Assembly: GCA_023230535.1 (NCBI GenBank)
Contig: JALNXC010000107.1
Span: forward strand, 1-5,636
Reading direction: 5' to 3'
Length of the DNA: 5,636 nt
DNA from: Alkaliphilus sp.
GTDB taxonomy: Bacteria; Bacillota; Clostridia; Peptostreptococcales; Natronincolaceae
Part shown: positions 1 to 5,392 of the stretch, piece by piece
Layout: every line of letters begins with the position of its first letter
Position numbering within the stretch: position 1 is the first letter of the stretch
Program-made: the position numbers and the translations under genes
Notes under the pieces: model-generated
Seen by the model: the letters and a program-made list of their open reading frames with translations, nothing else
What the model was told of the DNA's origin: nothing
The model's database searches: none

Positions 1-305
1 CTTATAAAATCTATTGGAAGGTAAATCAACCGGAGGGGATACCTTATTTAAAGATACTGCTAAACGATGAGGTAATAGCAGATAAAGATATGAATGAATA
101 TATAGATAAAGTTTTGGAAGAACACCCATTGGGAAAAATGAACAGGTCCCCTGCTTCAATGGAGGATATGAGCATGAAGTTTGAGACTCCTGAAATTAAA
201 ATTATGCTCGTTTTTAATAATATAGATATAAACCTTGATCCCAAATCAGATAAAATAAATTATTGGATCAATCTCAGTACCCTGTATATCGACGAGAAAT
301 TATAA
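1..305 (+). CDS. Hypothetical protein, C-terminal part only (5' end outside window)
   Basis: An open frame enters from the left edge (first complete codon at position 3) and runs to a TAA at 303-305, giving about 101 C-terminal residues. An internal ATG at 90 would give only 71 residues. The reading frame is open upstream of it to the edge without a stop and no ribosome binding site precedes it, so I treat this as the tail of a longer gene. The visible part is soluble-looking, mixed charge, with alternating hydrophobic and polar strands (for example KIMLVFNNIDINLDP near the end) and no membrane segment. I do not recognise the family. In many Clostridia the position before thyX holds cysS and the Mini-RNase III gene mrnC, and this tail does not look like either. 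A hairpin just downstream suggests the transcript may end here, so the gene is probably not in one operon with thyX. Confidence 0.6.
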   Translation, partial: YKIYWKVNQPEGIPYLKILLNDEVIADKDMNEYIDKVLEEHPLGKMNRSPASMEDMSMKFETPEIKIMLVFNNIDINLDPKSDKINYWINLSTLYIDEKL

Positions 306-349
306 AAACATCGGGGATGGCAGATTGCTGCTCCCATCATATGCATATT

Positions 350-389
350 GAGAAATCCTATAATTCCGTATGGAACTATAGGATTTCTC
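350..389 (+). terminator. Strong stem-loop after the first gene, possible terminator
   Basis: A perfect 13-bp inverted repeat (GAGAAATCCTATA at 350-362 with its complement at 377-389) continues inward, after one A-C mismatch, with TTCC/GGAA (364-367 / 372-375) around a GTAT loop. It lies 45 bp past the stop of the upstream gene and ahead of the thyX promoter. The run after the stem (TCTTTCC) is only partly T-rich, so this is not a textbook intrinsic terminator. A smaller possible hairpin (GATGG 316-320 / CCATC 334-338) sits just before it. Termination is inferred from position and stem strength. Confidence 0.5.
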
Positions 390-391
390 TC

Positions 392-420
392 TTTCCATAT
401 ATGAATATATAATATATAAT
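392..420 (+). promoter_or_regulatory. Candidate sigma-A promoter for thyX
   Basis: A perfect -10 hexamer TATAAT (415-420) lies 17 bp downstream of TTTCCA (392-397), which matches the -35 consensus at 4 of 6 positions. This would start transcription near 427, leaving a leader of about 27 nt with an AAGGGG ribosome binding site (439-444) before the ATG at 454. The stretch is very AT-rich, so the -10 match alone is weak evidence. The position between a hairpin and the gene supports it. Confidence 0.5.
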
Positions 421-453
421 CTAATGTAACATCAATTCAAGGGGAATTTTACC

Positions 454-1776
454 ATGAGAATAACAAATTTCGAAAGCCCGGGGTTACACGATTTGGCCCT
501 ATGGATAGAGGAAAATAAAGACAAAACAATCAATGAAGATATAATGAAAGAAATTTTAAAAACCTTCAACATAACTTTTATTGCCGAAGGGATAAATAGA
601 ATCCAAAGCACATTATTATGTGAATTAAAGGATTCGTACGTACAGCAGAGTCAGAGATATGTGACCATGGACGAGTCATCCTATGAAATCCCTTTATTAA
701 ATAAAACAGATAATATAAAAGCAAAAGAACTGATTGAAAGGGCCTTTAGATTATACGGCAAAATGTCCGAATTAAAGGAGGGGGAATTTAAAGGTAGGCC
801 GAAGGCGGAGAATTACAAGCATGGAATACCTATAGAAGATGCAAGATATATATTGCCCCTTGCTACAAAGACAAACATGTCGATAGCGATGACGGGGGAC
901 AAACTCTATGATCTGTTTGTCCTGATAAATGACAAAAAATATTCTGATCTGTTCGATGATTGTAAAGGAGAAATTAGTAATTATTTGCCGGATGTCCTGC
1001 TGCAACAATTACCTACATATTATGACAGCAGAAAAAAGGCTGAAATTGCCGGACAATTTTATAATAAATACATGGAAAAAATAGATGAAGAGAATAATAT
1101 GGTATATATAGACGGATTTAAAAATTTGGATTTGAAAGCGGGGTTAGGGGCTATGACGAGCACTTCGGCCGAAGCGCCGTCTGGGACCTTGATAAAATGG
1201 AGAGATAATGCTGATGAAAAAGCCGGGGGAGTGGTCAAGAGAGTTTTAGGGTATGGGCATGATAGTATTGCAGAACAGGCAAGGACAACATTCGGCATGA
1301 TGTGCAGTATGGTAACATATCATCAGCAGATCAGACACAGGCTCTCTGAAAATCATAGGGAGAACATTTCAAATATAATCACGGATACAAAAAGAGATGT
1401 TGTTGTACCGCCCAGCATTAAAAGATCGGGATTTTATGAAGAATTTCTAAATCTGACGGATGAATTTAAAGAATTAAGATTGCATATATCAGATGAATAT
1501 GGTGGGGGCGAGGCTTTGCCTCTCATATTAAACTGTGATCAAATAAAATTGATAATTTCGACAAATGCCAGAATAGACAGTAAAATGTTGTCCGATAGGA
1601 TATGTTTTAATGCACAGTGGGAAATTAGAGACCTTGCTATCAAAAAACTGAAAATATTGAGAGGTCTGTCCGGTATATTATACGAAACAGCTCTTCCCGC
1701 TTGTGTAAAAGGAGAGTGCAGGGAAGGCAAACTTAGCTGTGGAAGACAGAACGAGATGCGAAAAATGTTTAGATAA
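454..1776 (+). CDS. thyX: Tandem-domain ThyX-family protein (flavin-dependent thymidylate synthase-like)
   Basis: ThyX makes dTMP from dUMP using methylenetetrahydrofolate, FAD and NAD(P)H, and acts in the cytosol. Usual ThyX subunits have roughly 210-260 residues; this one has 440 and reads as two ThyX modules. Module 1 (about 1-180) has the dUMP-side motif QQSQRYV (64-70) and DARYILP (129-135), but the preceding RHR is replaced (CEL, 56-58) and the later NAR motif reads TGD (147-149). Module 2 (about 225-440) has GHDSIAE (268-274), RHR (294-296), NAR (371-373), R382 and AQWEIR (387-392), but its segment after RHR (ENHRENISN) has lost the S-x-R pattern. The cysteine-bearing tail (CVKGEC 417-422, then SCG) is typical of the longer ThyX forms. 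The ATG at 454 follows AAGGGG at a good distance. Position just upstream of rlmB matches clostridial thyX. Family assignment is firm. Catalytic activity is likely but inferred, because neither module is complete alone. Confidence 0.85.
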   Translation: MRITNFESPGLHDLALWIEENKDKTINEDIMKEILKTFNITFIAEGINRIQSTLLCELKDSYVQQSQRYVTMDESSYEIPLLNKTDNIKAKELIERAFRLYGKMSELKEGEFKGRPKAENYKHGIPIEDARYILPLATKTNMSIAMTGDKLYDLFVLINDKKYSDLFDDCKGEISNYLPDVLLQQLPTYYDSRKKAEIAGQFYNKYMEKIDEENNMVYIDGFKNLDLKAGLGAMTSTSAEAPSGTLIKWRDNADEKAGGVVKRVLGYGHDSIAEQARTTFGMMCSMVTYHQQIRHRLSENHRENISNIITDTKRDVVVPPSIKRSGFYEEFLNLTDEFKELRLHISDEYGGGEALPLILNCDQIKLIISTNARIDSKMLSDRICFNAQWEIRDLAIKKLKILRGLSGILYETALPACVKGECREGKLSCGRQNEMRKMFR

Positions 1777-1790
1777 ATTATATAAAAGAG

Positions 1791-1796
1791 AGGAGG
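1791..1796 (+). promoter_or_regulatory. Orphan Shine-Dalgarno (AGGAGG) with no start codon behind it
   Basis: A consensus AGGAGG, extended as AAAAGAGAGGAGG (1784-1796), lies 14 bp past the thyX stop. No ATG, GTG or TTG opens a reading frame within the next 15 bases. It may be a relic of a lost or displaced start, since the next gene (rlmB) begins about 200 bp further on and lacks such a site near its ATG. Confidence 0.4.
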
Positions 1797-1818
1797 CAAC
1801 AGACTGCCATTTTATTTA

Positions 1819-1908
1819 TCATCCTGAGATGGACAGTATAGGTTTAATCTATGAATGGGCATGCTTGTCATCCTTGGATGGACAGTATAGATTTGATCCA
1901 TGAAGGAT
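1819..1908 (+). repeat. Two tandem diverged copies of a hairpin-forming repeat, 49-nt period
   Basis: Copy 1 (about 1820-1854) and copy 2 (about 1869-1903) share 30 of 35 bases, with the identical core GATGGACAGTATAG. Each can fold: AGAT (1827-1830) with ATCT (1847-1850) in copy 1, and GGAT (1876-1879) with ATCC (1896-1899) in copy 2. The differences are compensatory. Copy 2 has an additional outer stem, ATCCTT (1870-1875) with AAGGAT (1903-1908), separated by a 3-nt ATG bulge. The ends (CATCCTGAG at the left, GAAGGATCTC at the right) recall dispersed intergenic palindromes seen in many genomes. That likeness is from memory. Function is unknown: it could be a REP-like element or a structured leader of the rlmB transcript. 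Confidence 0.55.
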
Positions 1909-1925
1909 CTCAATAAGCTCACAAA

Positions 1926-1959
1926 TTATCATTTATCTACAGTGATGATAAGATGATAA
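1926..1959 (+). other. Stem-loop upstream of rlmB
   Basis: TTATCATTTATC (1926-1937) pairs with GATAA plus ATGATAA (1947-1951 and 1953-1959), giving 12 base pairs with a single bulged G at 1952 and a 9-nt loop. The stem is AT-rich and no T-run follows, so it is not a normal terminator. It lies just before the purine-rich AAAAGGA (1958-1964) and overlaps its first bases, so it could affect ribosome access. This role is inference. Confidence 0.35.
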
Positions 1960-1993
1960 AAGGATATAGAAAATGTTTTAATGCAGTCTGACA

Positions 1994-2740
1994 ATGCCAA
2001 TGGATAAAATAGAAGGGCGAAATCCTGTTATGGAAGCCCTAAGAGCCGGCCGTGAAATTGATAAGATTTTGATCGCCAAGGGAACCAGAGGCGGTTCTTT
2101 AATTAAAATATTGGGGAAGGCTAAGGATAAAGGCATCCCTGTTCAATATGTGGAAAGACAAAAGATAAACGAGATGTCGATATCAAATGCTCATCAGGGG
2201 ATAATCGCCGTTGTAGCGGCTCATGAGTATGTGCATTTTGAGGATATTATCGAGGGTGCAAAAAATAGGGGTAAGACCCCTCTTATTTTAATATTAGATA
2301 AAATAACGGATCCGCATAATTTAGGTTCTATCATAAGAACAGCCGATGCCGTGGGGGCGGACGGTGTAATTATCCCTAAAAGGCATTCTGTAGGGCTGAC
2401 GGCGGTTGTTGCAAAAAGTTCGGCCGGGGCTATTGAATATGTTCCGGTCGCAAAGGTGTCCAATATTGTCCAAACCATTGAACGTATCAAAGAGAGGGGC
2501 ATATGGGTTGCAGGAGCGCATGCGGATGCGGAAAAAGAACATTATAATACTGATTTAAAGGGCCCCCTTGCCTTGGTTATAGGAAGCGAAGGCAAAGGGA
2601 TTTCAAGATTAATAAAAGAAAAATGTGATTTTTTAGTTAAAATCCCCATGGTAGGGGAAATATCATCTCTAAATGCTTCGGTAGCGGCGGCAGTCTTATT
2701 GTATGAAGTGTTCAGACAAAGAGCAAGCATTGATGGTTAG
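1994..2740 (+). CDS. rlmB: 23S rRNA (guanosine-2'-O)-methyltransferase RlmB, TrmH/SpoU family
   Basis: This SPOUT-fold enzyme methylates the ribose of a conserved guanosine in 23S rRNA (G2251 in E. coli numbering) using S-adenosylmethionine. The 248 residues match the family length (about 245-250). The N-terminal RNA-binding domain (about 5-78) starts with IEGRNPVMEAL. The SpoU methylase domain shows motif 1 with DPHNLGSIIRTADAVGADG (106-124, catalytic-type N109 and R115), motif 2 LALVIGSEGKG (202-212) and motif 3 IPMVGEISSLNASVA (227-241) that form the knotted cofactor site. The start is uncertain: ATG at 1994 and ATG at 2000 are in frame and neither has a nearby Shine-Dalgarno. A better-placed ATG at 1973, behind AAAAGGA, is in the same frame but is stopped by TAA at 1979. 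The next gene follows after 14 bp, so the two are probably cotranscribed. B. subtilis yacO lies in the same neighbourhood. Confidence 0.93.
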   Translation: MPMDKIEGRNPVMEALRAGREIDKILIAKGTRGGSLIKILGKAKDKGIPVQYVERQKINEMSISNAHQGIIAVVAAHEYVHFEDIIEGAKNRGKTPLILILDKITDPHNLGSIIRTADAVGADGVIIPKRHSVGLTAVVAKSSAGAIEYVPVAKVSNIVQTIERIKERGIWVAGAHADAEKEHYNTDLKGPLALVIGSEGKGISRLIKEKCDFLVKIPMVGEISSLNASVAAAVLLYEVFRQRASIDG

Positions 2741-2754
2741 GTAGGGTTAGAACA

Positions 2755-3264
2755 TTGGAAGAATATTTAATTTTAGATGGTTATAATGTTATTAATTCCT
2801 GGCCCGAATTAAAATTATTGATGAATGAGAGCTTAGAGATAGCCAGAGATGAACTTATAGAATTGATGGCCGAATACAGGGCCTTCAAAGATATAAATGT
2901 CATTATTGTGTTCGATGCATATTTAGTAAAGGGAAATATGGGAACCAAGGAAATGATAAAAGGGGTAGAGGTGGTATTTACCGAAGAGCTGAGGACGGCG
3001 GATTGTTATATAGAAAGGCGTATAATTGAATTATCTAAGGAAAACAGAGTAGCGGTTGTTACCGATGATAGAACGGAACAGCAGATGATTTTAGGGAGCG
3101 GGGCCACCAGGATTTCGGTTAAGGAAATGGCCGCGATGTTTGATCAGATAAAAAACGAAATAAACGAAGAGATTGAAGTGAATAAAGTACAAAAAAATAC
3201 TTTAAGTGATGCAATAGACATTCTTGTTCTGAAAAGGCTTGAAAAAATGAGAAGGGGACATTGA
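2755..3264 (+). CDS. NYN-domain ribonuclease, YacP/Rae1 family
   Basis: The 169-residue protein matches the YacP family (about 170 residues), which in B. subtilis includes Rae1, an endonuclease that enters the ribosomal A site and cleaves certain mRNAs during translation. The PIN-like NYN fold is visible: LDGYNVIN (7-14) supplies the first acidic residue D8, VFDAY (52-56) supplies D54, TADCYIER (81-88) supplies D83 and E87, and VTDDRTEQQMI (102-112) carries D104/D105. The C-terminus (about 125-169) is charged and helical (VLKRLEKMRRGH at the end). The start is TTG at 2755, preceded by a modest AGGG (2743-2746). No in-frame ATG gives the conserved LDGYN start. It follows rlmB by 14 bp and precedes sigH, the same order as in Bacillus (yacO-yacP-sigH). 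Family is secure; the exact Rae1 activity is by homology. Confidence 0.88.
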   Translation: MEEYLILDGYNVINSWPELKLLMNESLEIARDELIELMAEYRAFKDINVIIVFDAYLVKGNMGTKEMIKGVEVVFTEELRTADCYIERRIIELSKENRVAVVTDDRTEQQMILGSGATRISVKEMAAMFDQIKNEINEEIEVNKVQKNTLSDAIDILVLKRLEKMRRGH

Positions 3265-3270
3265 AACTCC

Positions 3271-3300
3271 TTGACTTTACATAATATATTAAGCTATAAT
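3271..3300 (+). promoter_or_regulatory. Sigma-A-type promoter for sigH
   Basis: TTGACT (3271-3276, 5 of 6 to consensus) and a perfect TATAAT (3295-3300) are separated by 18 bp, just after the stop of the NYN gene at 3264. Transcription would start near 3307 and read sigH and tuf. This is the best promoter in the window. Confidence 0.8.
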
Positions 3301-3331
3301 AAAAGCATGAAAAACACGGATTTTTACTAAA

Positions 3332-4000
3332 ATGTTGGAGGCGGTAGGCTTGGGTGCTGGTATAGCAAAAGAAGCTATTGAAAGCTATGGATTAACGGAT
3401 GAGGTAATTGTTGAAGCCGCTAAAGATGGCGATATAGATGCTTTAGAGTATTTGATAAGGAAATATAAGAATTTTGTTCGTGCTAAAGCCAGATCGTATT
3501 TTCTAATCGGTGCCGACCGGGAGGATATTATACAGGAAGGCATGATAGGATTATATAAAGCAATTCGTGATTATAGATCTGATAAGCTGGCATCTTTCAG
3601 GGTTTTTGCCGAGCTCTGCATTACACGTCAAATAATAACAGCTATCAAAACTGCAACCAGACAAAAACATATTCCTTTAAATTCATATATATCATTAAAT
3701 AAGCCGATCTACGATGAGGAGTCTGATAGAACATTATTAGATGTGATTTCCGGGCATAAGATTACGGATCCCGAAGAATTGGTAATTTCAAGAGAAGAAT
3801 TGATACACATAGAGGAAAAGATAGGAGAAATCCTGAGCGGCTTGGAATGGGACGTGCTTACTCTATATTTACAAGGGAGGTCTTATCAAGAAATTGCCTA
3901 TGATTTGGGCAGACATGTGAAATCTATAGATAATGCATTGCAGAGGGTAAAAAGGAAATTAGAGAAATATTTAGAAGAGAGAGATGAGGCTTATGCATAA
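3332..4000 (+). CDS. sigH: RNA polymerase sigma-H factor (SigH/Spo0H)
   Basis: SigH is the sigma-70-family factor that directs RNA polymerase to transition-state and early sporulation genes. The sequence is very close to Bacillus SigH: region 2 (about 37-110) includes KNFVRAKARSYFLIGADRED and the core-binding IIQEGMIGLYKAIRDY (66-81). The linker keeps RQKHIPLNSYISLNKPIYD and SDRTLLDVISG. Region 4 (about 165-212) has the helix-turn-helix with GRSYQEIAYDLGRHVKSID. Length is 222 residues from ATG 3332. The true start may instead be the in-frame TTG at 3350 (216 residues), because GGAGG (3337-3341) sits exactly 8 bases ahead of it while the ATG has no good site. The gene has its own vegetative promoter and its stop is 19 bp from tuf. 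Identity is very secure; only the start is open. Confidence 0.95.
   Translation: MLEAVGLGAGIAKEAIESYGLTDEVIVEAAKDGDIDALEYLIRKYKNFVRAKARSYFLIGADREDIIQEGMIGLYKAIRDYRSDKLASFRVFAELCITRQIITAIKTATRQKHIPLNSYISLNKPIYDEESDRTLLDVISGHKITDPEELVISREELIHIEEKIGEILSGLEWDVLTLYLQGRSYQEIAYDLGRHVKSIDNALQRVKRKLEKYLEERDEAYA
3337..3341 (+). promoter_or_regulatory. Ribosome binding site inside the annotated 5' end of sigH
   Basis: GGAGG lies 8 nt upstream of the in-frame TTG at 3350 and downstream of the ATG at 3332. It argues that translation of sigH begins at the TTG, six codons later than the longest open frame suggests. The six extra residues (MLEAVG) have no counterpart I can recall in other SigH proteins. Confidence 0.55.
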
Positions 4001-4003
4001 ATA

Positions 4004-4011
4004 AGGAGGGG
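4004..4011 (+). promoter_or_regulatory. Strong ribosome binding site of tuf
   Basis: AGGAGGGG lies 8 bases before the ATG at 4020, in the 19-bp gap after the sigH stop. It fits the high expression expected for elongation factor Tu. No terminator or promoter is visible in the gap, so tuf is read at least partly from the sigH promoter, unless another promoter lies inside sigH. Confidence 0.75.
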
Positions 4012-4019
4012 ATTTAACA

Positions 4020-5213
4020 ATGGCTAAGGCAAAATTTGAAAGAACAAAACCACATGTTAATATTGGAACAATAGGTCACGTGGACCACGGGAAAACAACA
4101 TTGACGGCTGCAATTACAAAAATATTAAATATGAAATATGGTACGGGAGAGGTAGTGACATTTGACAGAATAGATAAGGCACCGGAAGAGCGAGAGAGAG
4201 GAATTACAATTTCCACATCACATGTAGAATACGAGACAGAAAACAGGCATTATGCTCACGTGGACTGTCCGGGTCACGCGGATTATGTGAAGAACATGAT
4301 CACGGGTGCCGCACAGATGGACGGTGCAATTTTGGTAGTTTCGGCGGCCGACGGCCCGATGCCGCAGACGAGGGAACATATTTTATTATCCAGACAGGTA
4401 GGGGTACCATATATCGTGGTATTTTTAAATAAATGCGACATGGTAGATGATGAAGAATTATTAGAATTAGTAGAGATGGAAGTCAGGGAATTGCTCGATG
4501 AATATGAGTTTCCGGGAGATGACACACCCATCATCAGAGGTTCCGCACTCAAAGCATTGGAAGACCCCGAAGGTGAGTGGGGCGACAAAATCATAGAACT
4601 GTTTGAGTATGTAGATTCATATATCCCCGAACCCGAGAGAGATGTAGACAAACCGTTCTTGATGCCCGTAGAAGACGTATTTTCAATCACAGGCAGGGGA
4701 ACAGTGGCAACGGGAAGAGTGGAAAGAGGAGTAGTAAAAATACAGGATGAAGTGGAACTTGTCGGAATAGCGGAAGAATTGAGAAAAATAGTGGTGACGG
4801 GCGTAGAGATGTTCAGAAAACTTCTTGACAATGCTCAAGCGGGAGACAATGTAGGAGTATTGTTGAGAGGAGTCCAAAGGGACGAAATTCAAAGGGGCCA
4901 GGTATTGGCTAAACCCGGAACGATAAAACCGCACACAAAATTCGCAGCGGAGATATACGTGCTCAAAAAAGAAGAGGGCGGAAGACATACACCGTTTTTC
5001 GACGGATACAGGCCACAGTTTTATTTCAGAACAACGGATGTTACGGGTTCTATAAAATTACCTGAAGGAATGGAGATGGTAATGCCCGGAGATAACGTCA
5101 CAATGGAAATAGAATTGATCTATCCGATAGCTATCGAAGAAGGATTGAGATTTGCTATCCGTGAAGGCGGAAGGACTGTAGGTGCCGGGGTGGTTGTCAA
5201 TATTATCGAATAA
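4020..5213 (+). CDS. tuf: Translation elongation factor Tu
   Basis: EF-Tu carries aminoacyl-tRNA to the ribosomal A site as a GTP complex. The 397 residues match the bacterial family length and the gene is intact. GTPase domain: P-loop GHVDHGKT (19-26), switch I with GITIS (61-65), DCPGH (82-86, catalytic His), NKCD (137-140) and SAL (175-177). Domain 2 follows from about 210 (EDVFSITGRGTVATGRVERG) and domain 3 from about 305, ending with FAIREGGRTVGAGVVVNII, the conserved kirromycin-contact region, which shows no obvious resistance substitution. The upstream neighbour sigH is as in many Clostridia, where this tuf is followed by rpmG-secE-nusG. Here it is followed instead by rpsJ, the neighbour of the other tuf copy at the end of the str operon. 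The gene may thus be a hybrid of two copies, or a collapse of both in assembly. Confidence 0.98.
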   Translation: MAKAKFERTKPHVNIGTIGHVDHGKTTLTAAITKILNMKYGTGEVVTFDRIDKAPEERERGITISTSHVEYETENRHYAHVDCPGHADYVKNMITGAAQMDGAILVVSAADGPMPQTREHILLSRQVGVPYIVVFLNKCDMVDDEELLELVEMEVRELLDEYEFPGDDTPIIRGSALKALEDPEGEWGDKIIELFEYVDSYIPEPERDVDKPFLMPVEDVFSITGRGTVATGRVERGVVKIQDEVELVGIAEELRKIVVTGVEMFRKLLDNAQAGDNVGVLLRGVQRDEIQRGQVLAKPGTIKPHTKFAAEIYVLKKEEGGRHTPFFDGYRPQFYFRTTDVTGSIKLPEGMEMVMPGDNVTMEIELIYPIAIEEGLRFAIREGGRTVGAGVVVNIIE

Positions 5214-5235
5214 TAAAAAACTGATGTTATGTCAT

Positions 5236-5272
5236 AAATTTAGAAGAAGGGAATCACTCTTCTTCTAAATTT
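5236..5272 (+). terminator. 14-bp perfect hairpin between tuf and rpsJ, possible terminator or attenuator
   Basis: AAATTTAGAAGAAG (5236-5249) is perfectly complementary to 5259-5272, with a 9-nt loop that can be shortened by a G-T wobble. The T-run normally found after an intrinsic terminator is instead the end of the stem (CTAAATTT), followed by ACATGC. It begins 22 bp after the tuf stop. Partial termination after tuf, keeping EF-Tu mRNA in excess over the S10 operon, is a plausible role but is inferred. Confidence 0.5.
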
Positions 5273-5291
5273 ACATGCATCCGAAAAGTAA

Positions 5292-5319
5292 TTGCACTAT
5301 TCCATATACGGCGGATAAT
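5292..5319 (+). promoter_or_regulatory. Weak candidate promoter for the rpsJ (S10) operon
   Basis: GATAAT (5314-5319, 5 of 6 to the -10 consensus) lies 16 bp after TTGCAC (5292-5297, 3 of 6 to the -35 consensus), between the hairpin and rpsJ. It would give a leader of about 65 nt. The 179-bp gap between tuf and rpsJ leaves room for an S10 promoter, but the match is modest. Confidence 0.3.
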
Positions 5320-5392
5320 GATAAAAAAGCGAAGCTAAAGTGTTTTTGCGCATAAATCCGGCGATAGGTAAGGTGCGGAAGGAGGGAAATAG

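Noticed and set aside
44..244. Minus-strand 66-codon frame at the left edge
   Set aside because: It is hydrophobic and serine-rich but lies antisense to the plus-strand frame that runs in from the edge, with no ribosome site. The plus-strand frame is the more credible one.
1865..1891. TTGTCA ... TATAGA as a promoter for rlmB
   Set aside because: The spacer is only 15 bp and both boxes fall within the repeat. Copy 1 has the same weak pattern, so it is better explained by the repeat than by a promoter.
1777..1993. T-box or other known riboswitch ahead of rlmB
   Set aside because: No T-box sequence (AGGGTGGNACCGCG-like) and no purine, SAM, folate or other familiar aptamer core could be found, and no terminator hairpin with a T-run precedes the gene.
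2221..2542. Overlapping minus-strand frames inside rlmB
   Set aside because: Both lie opposite the conserved SpoU methylase motifs of rlmB and have no recognisable protein features, so they are chance frames.
4283..4831. Long minus-strand open frame of 182 codons inside tuf
   Set aside because: It is antisense to a highly conserved gene, is very rich in serine and asparagine as expected from the reverse of EF-Tu codons, and has no ribosome site or family likeness. It is a shadow frame.
4020..5213. Elfamycin-resistant EF-Tu variant
   Set aside because: The regions that usually change in resistant forms (around LSRQVGVP and FAIREGGRTVGAG) look like the ordinary conserved sequence.
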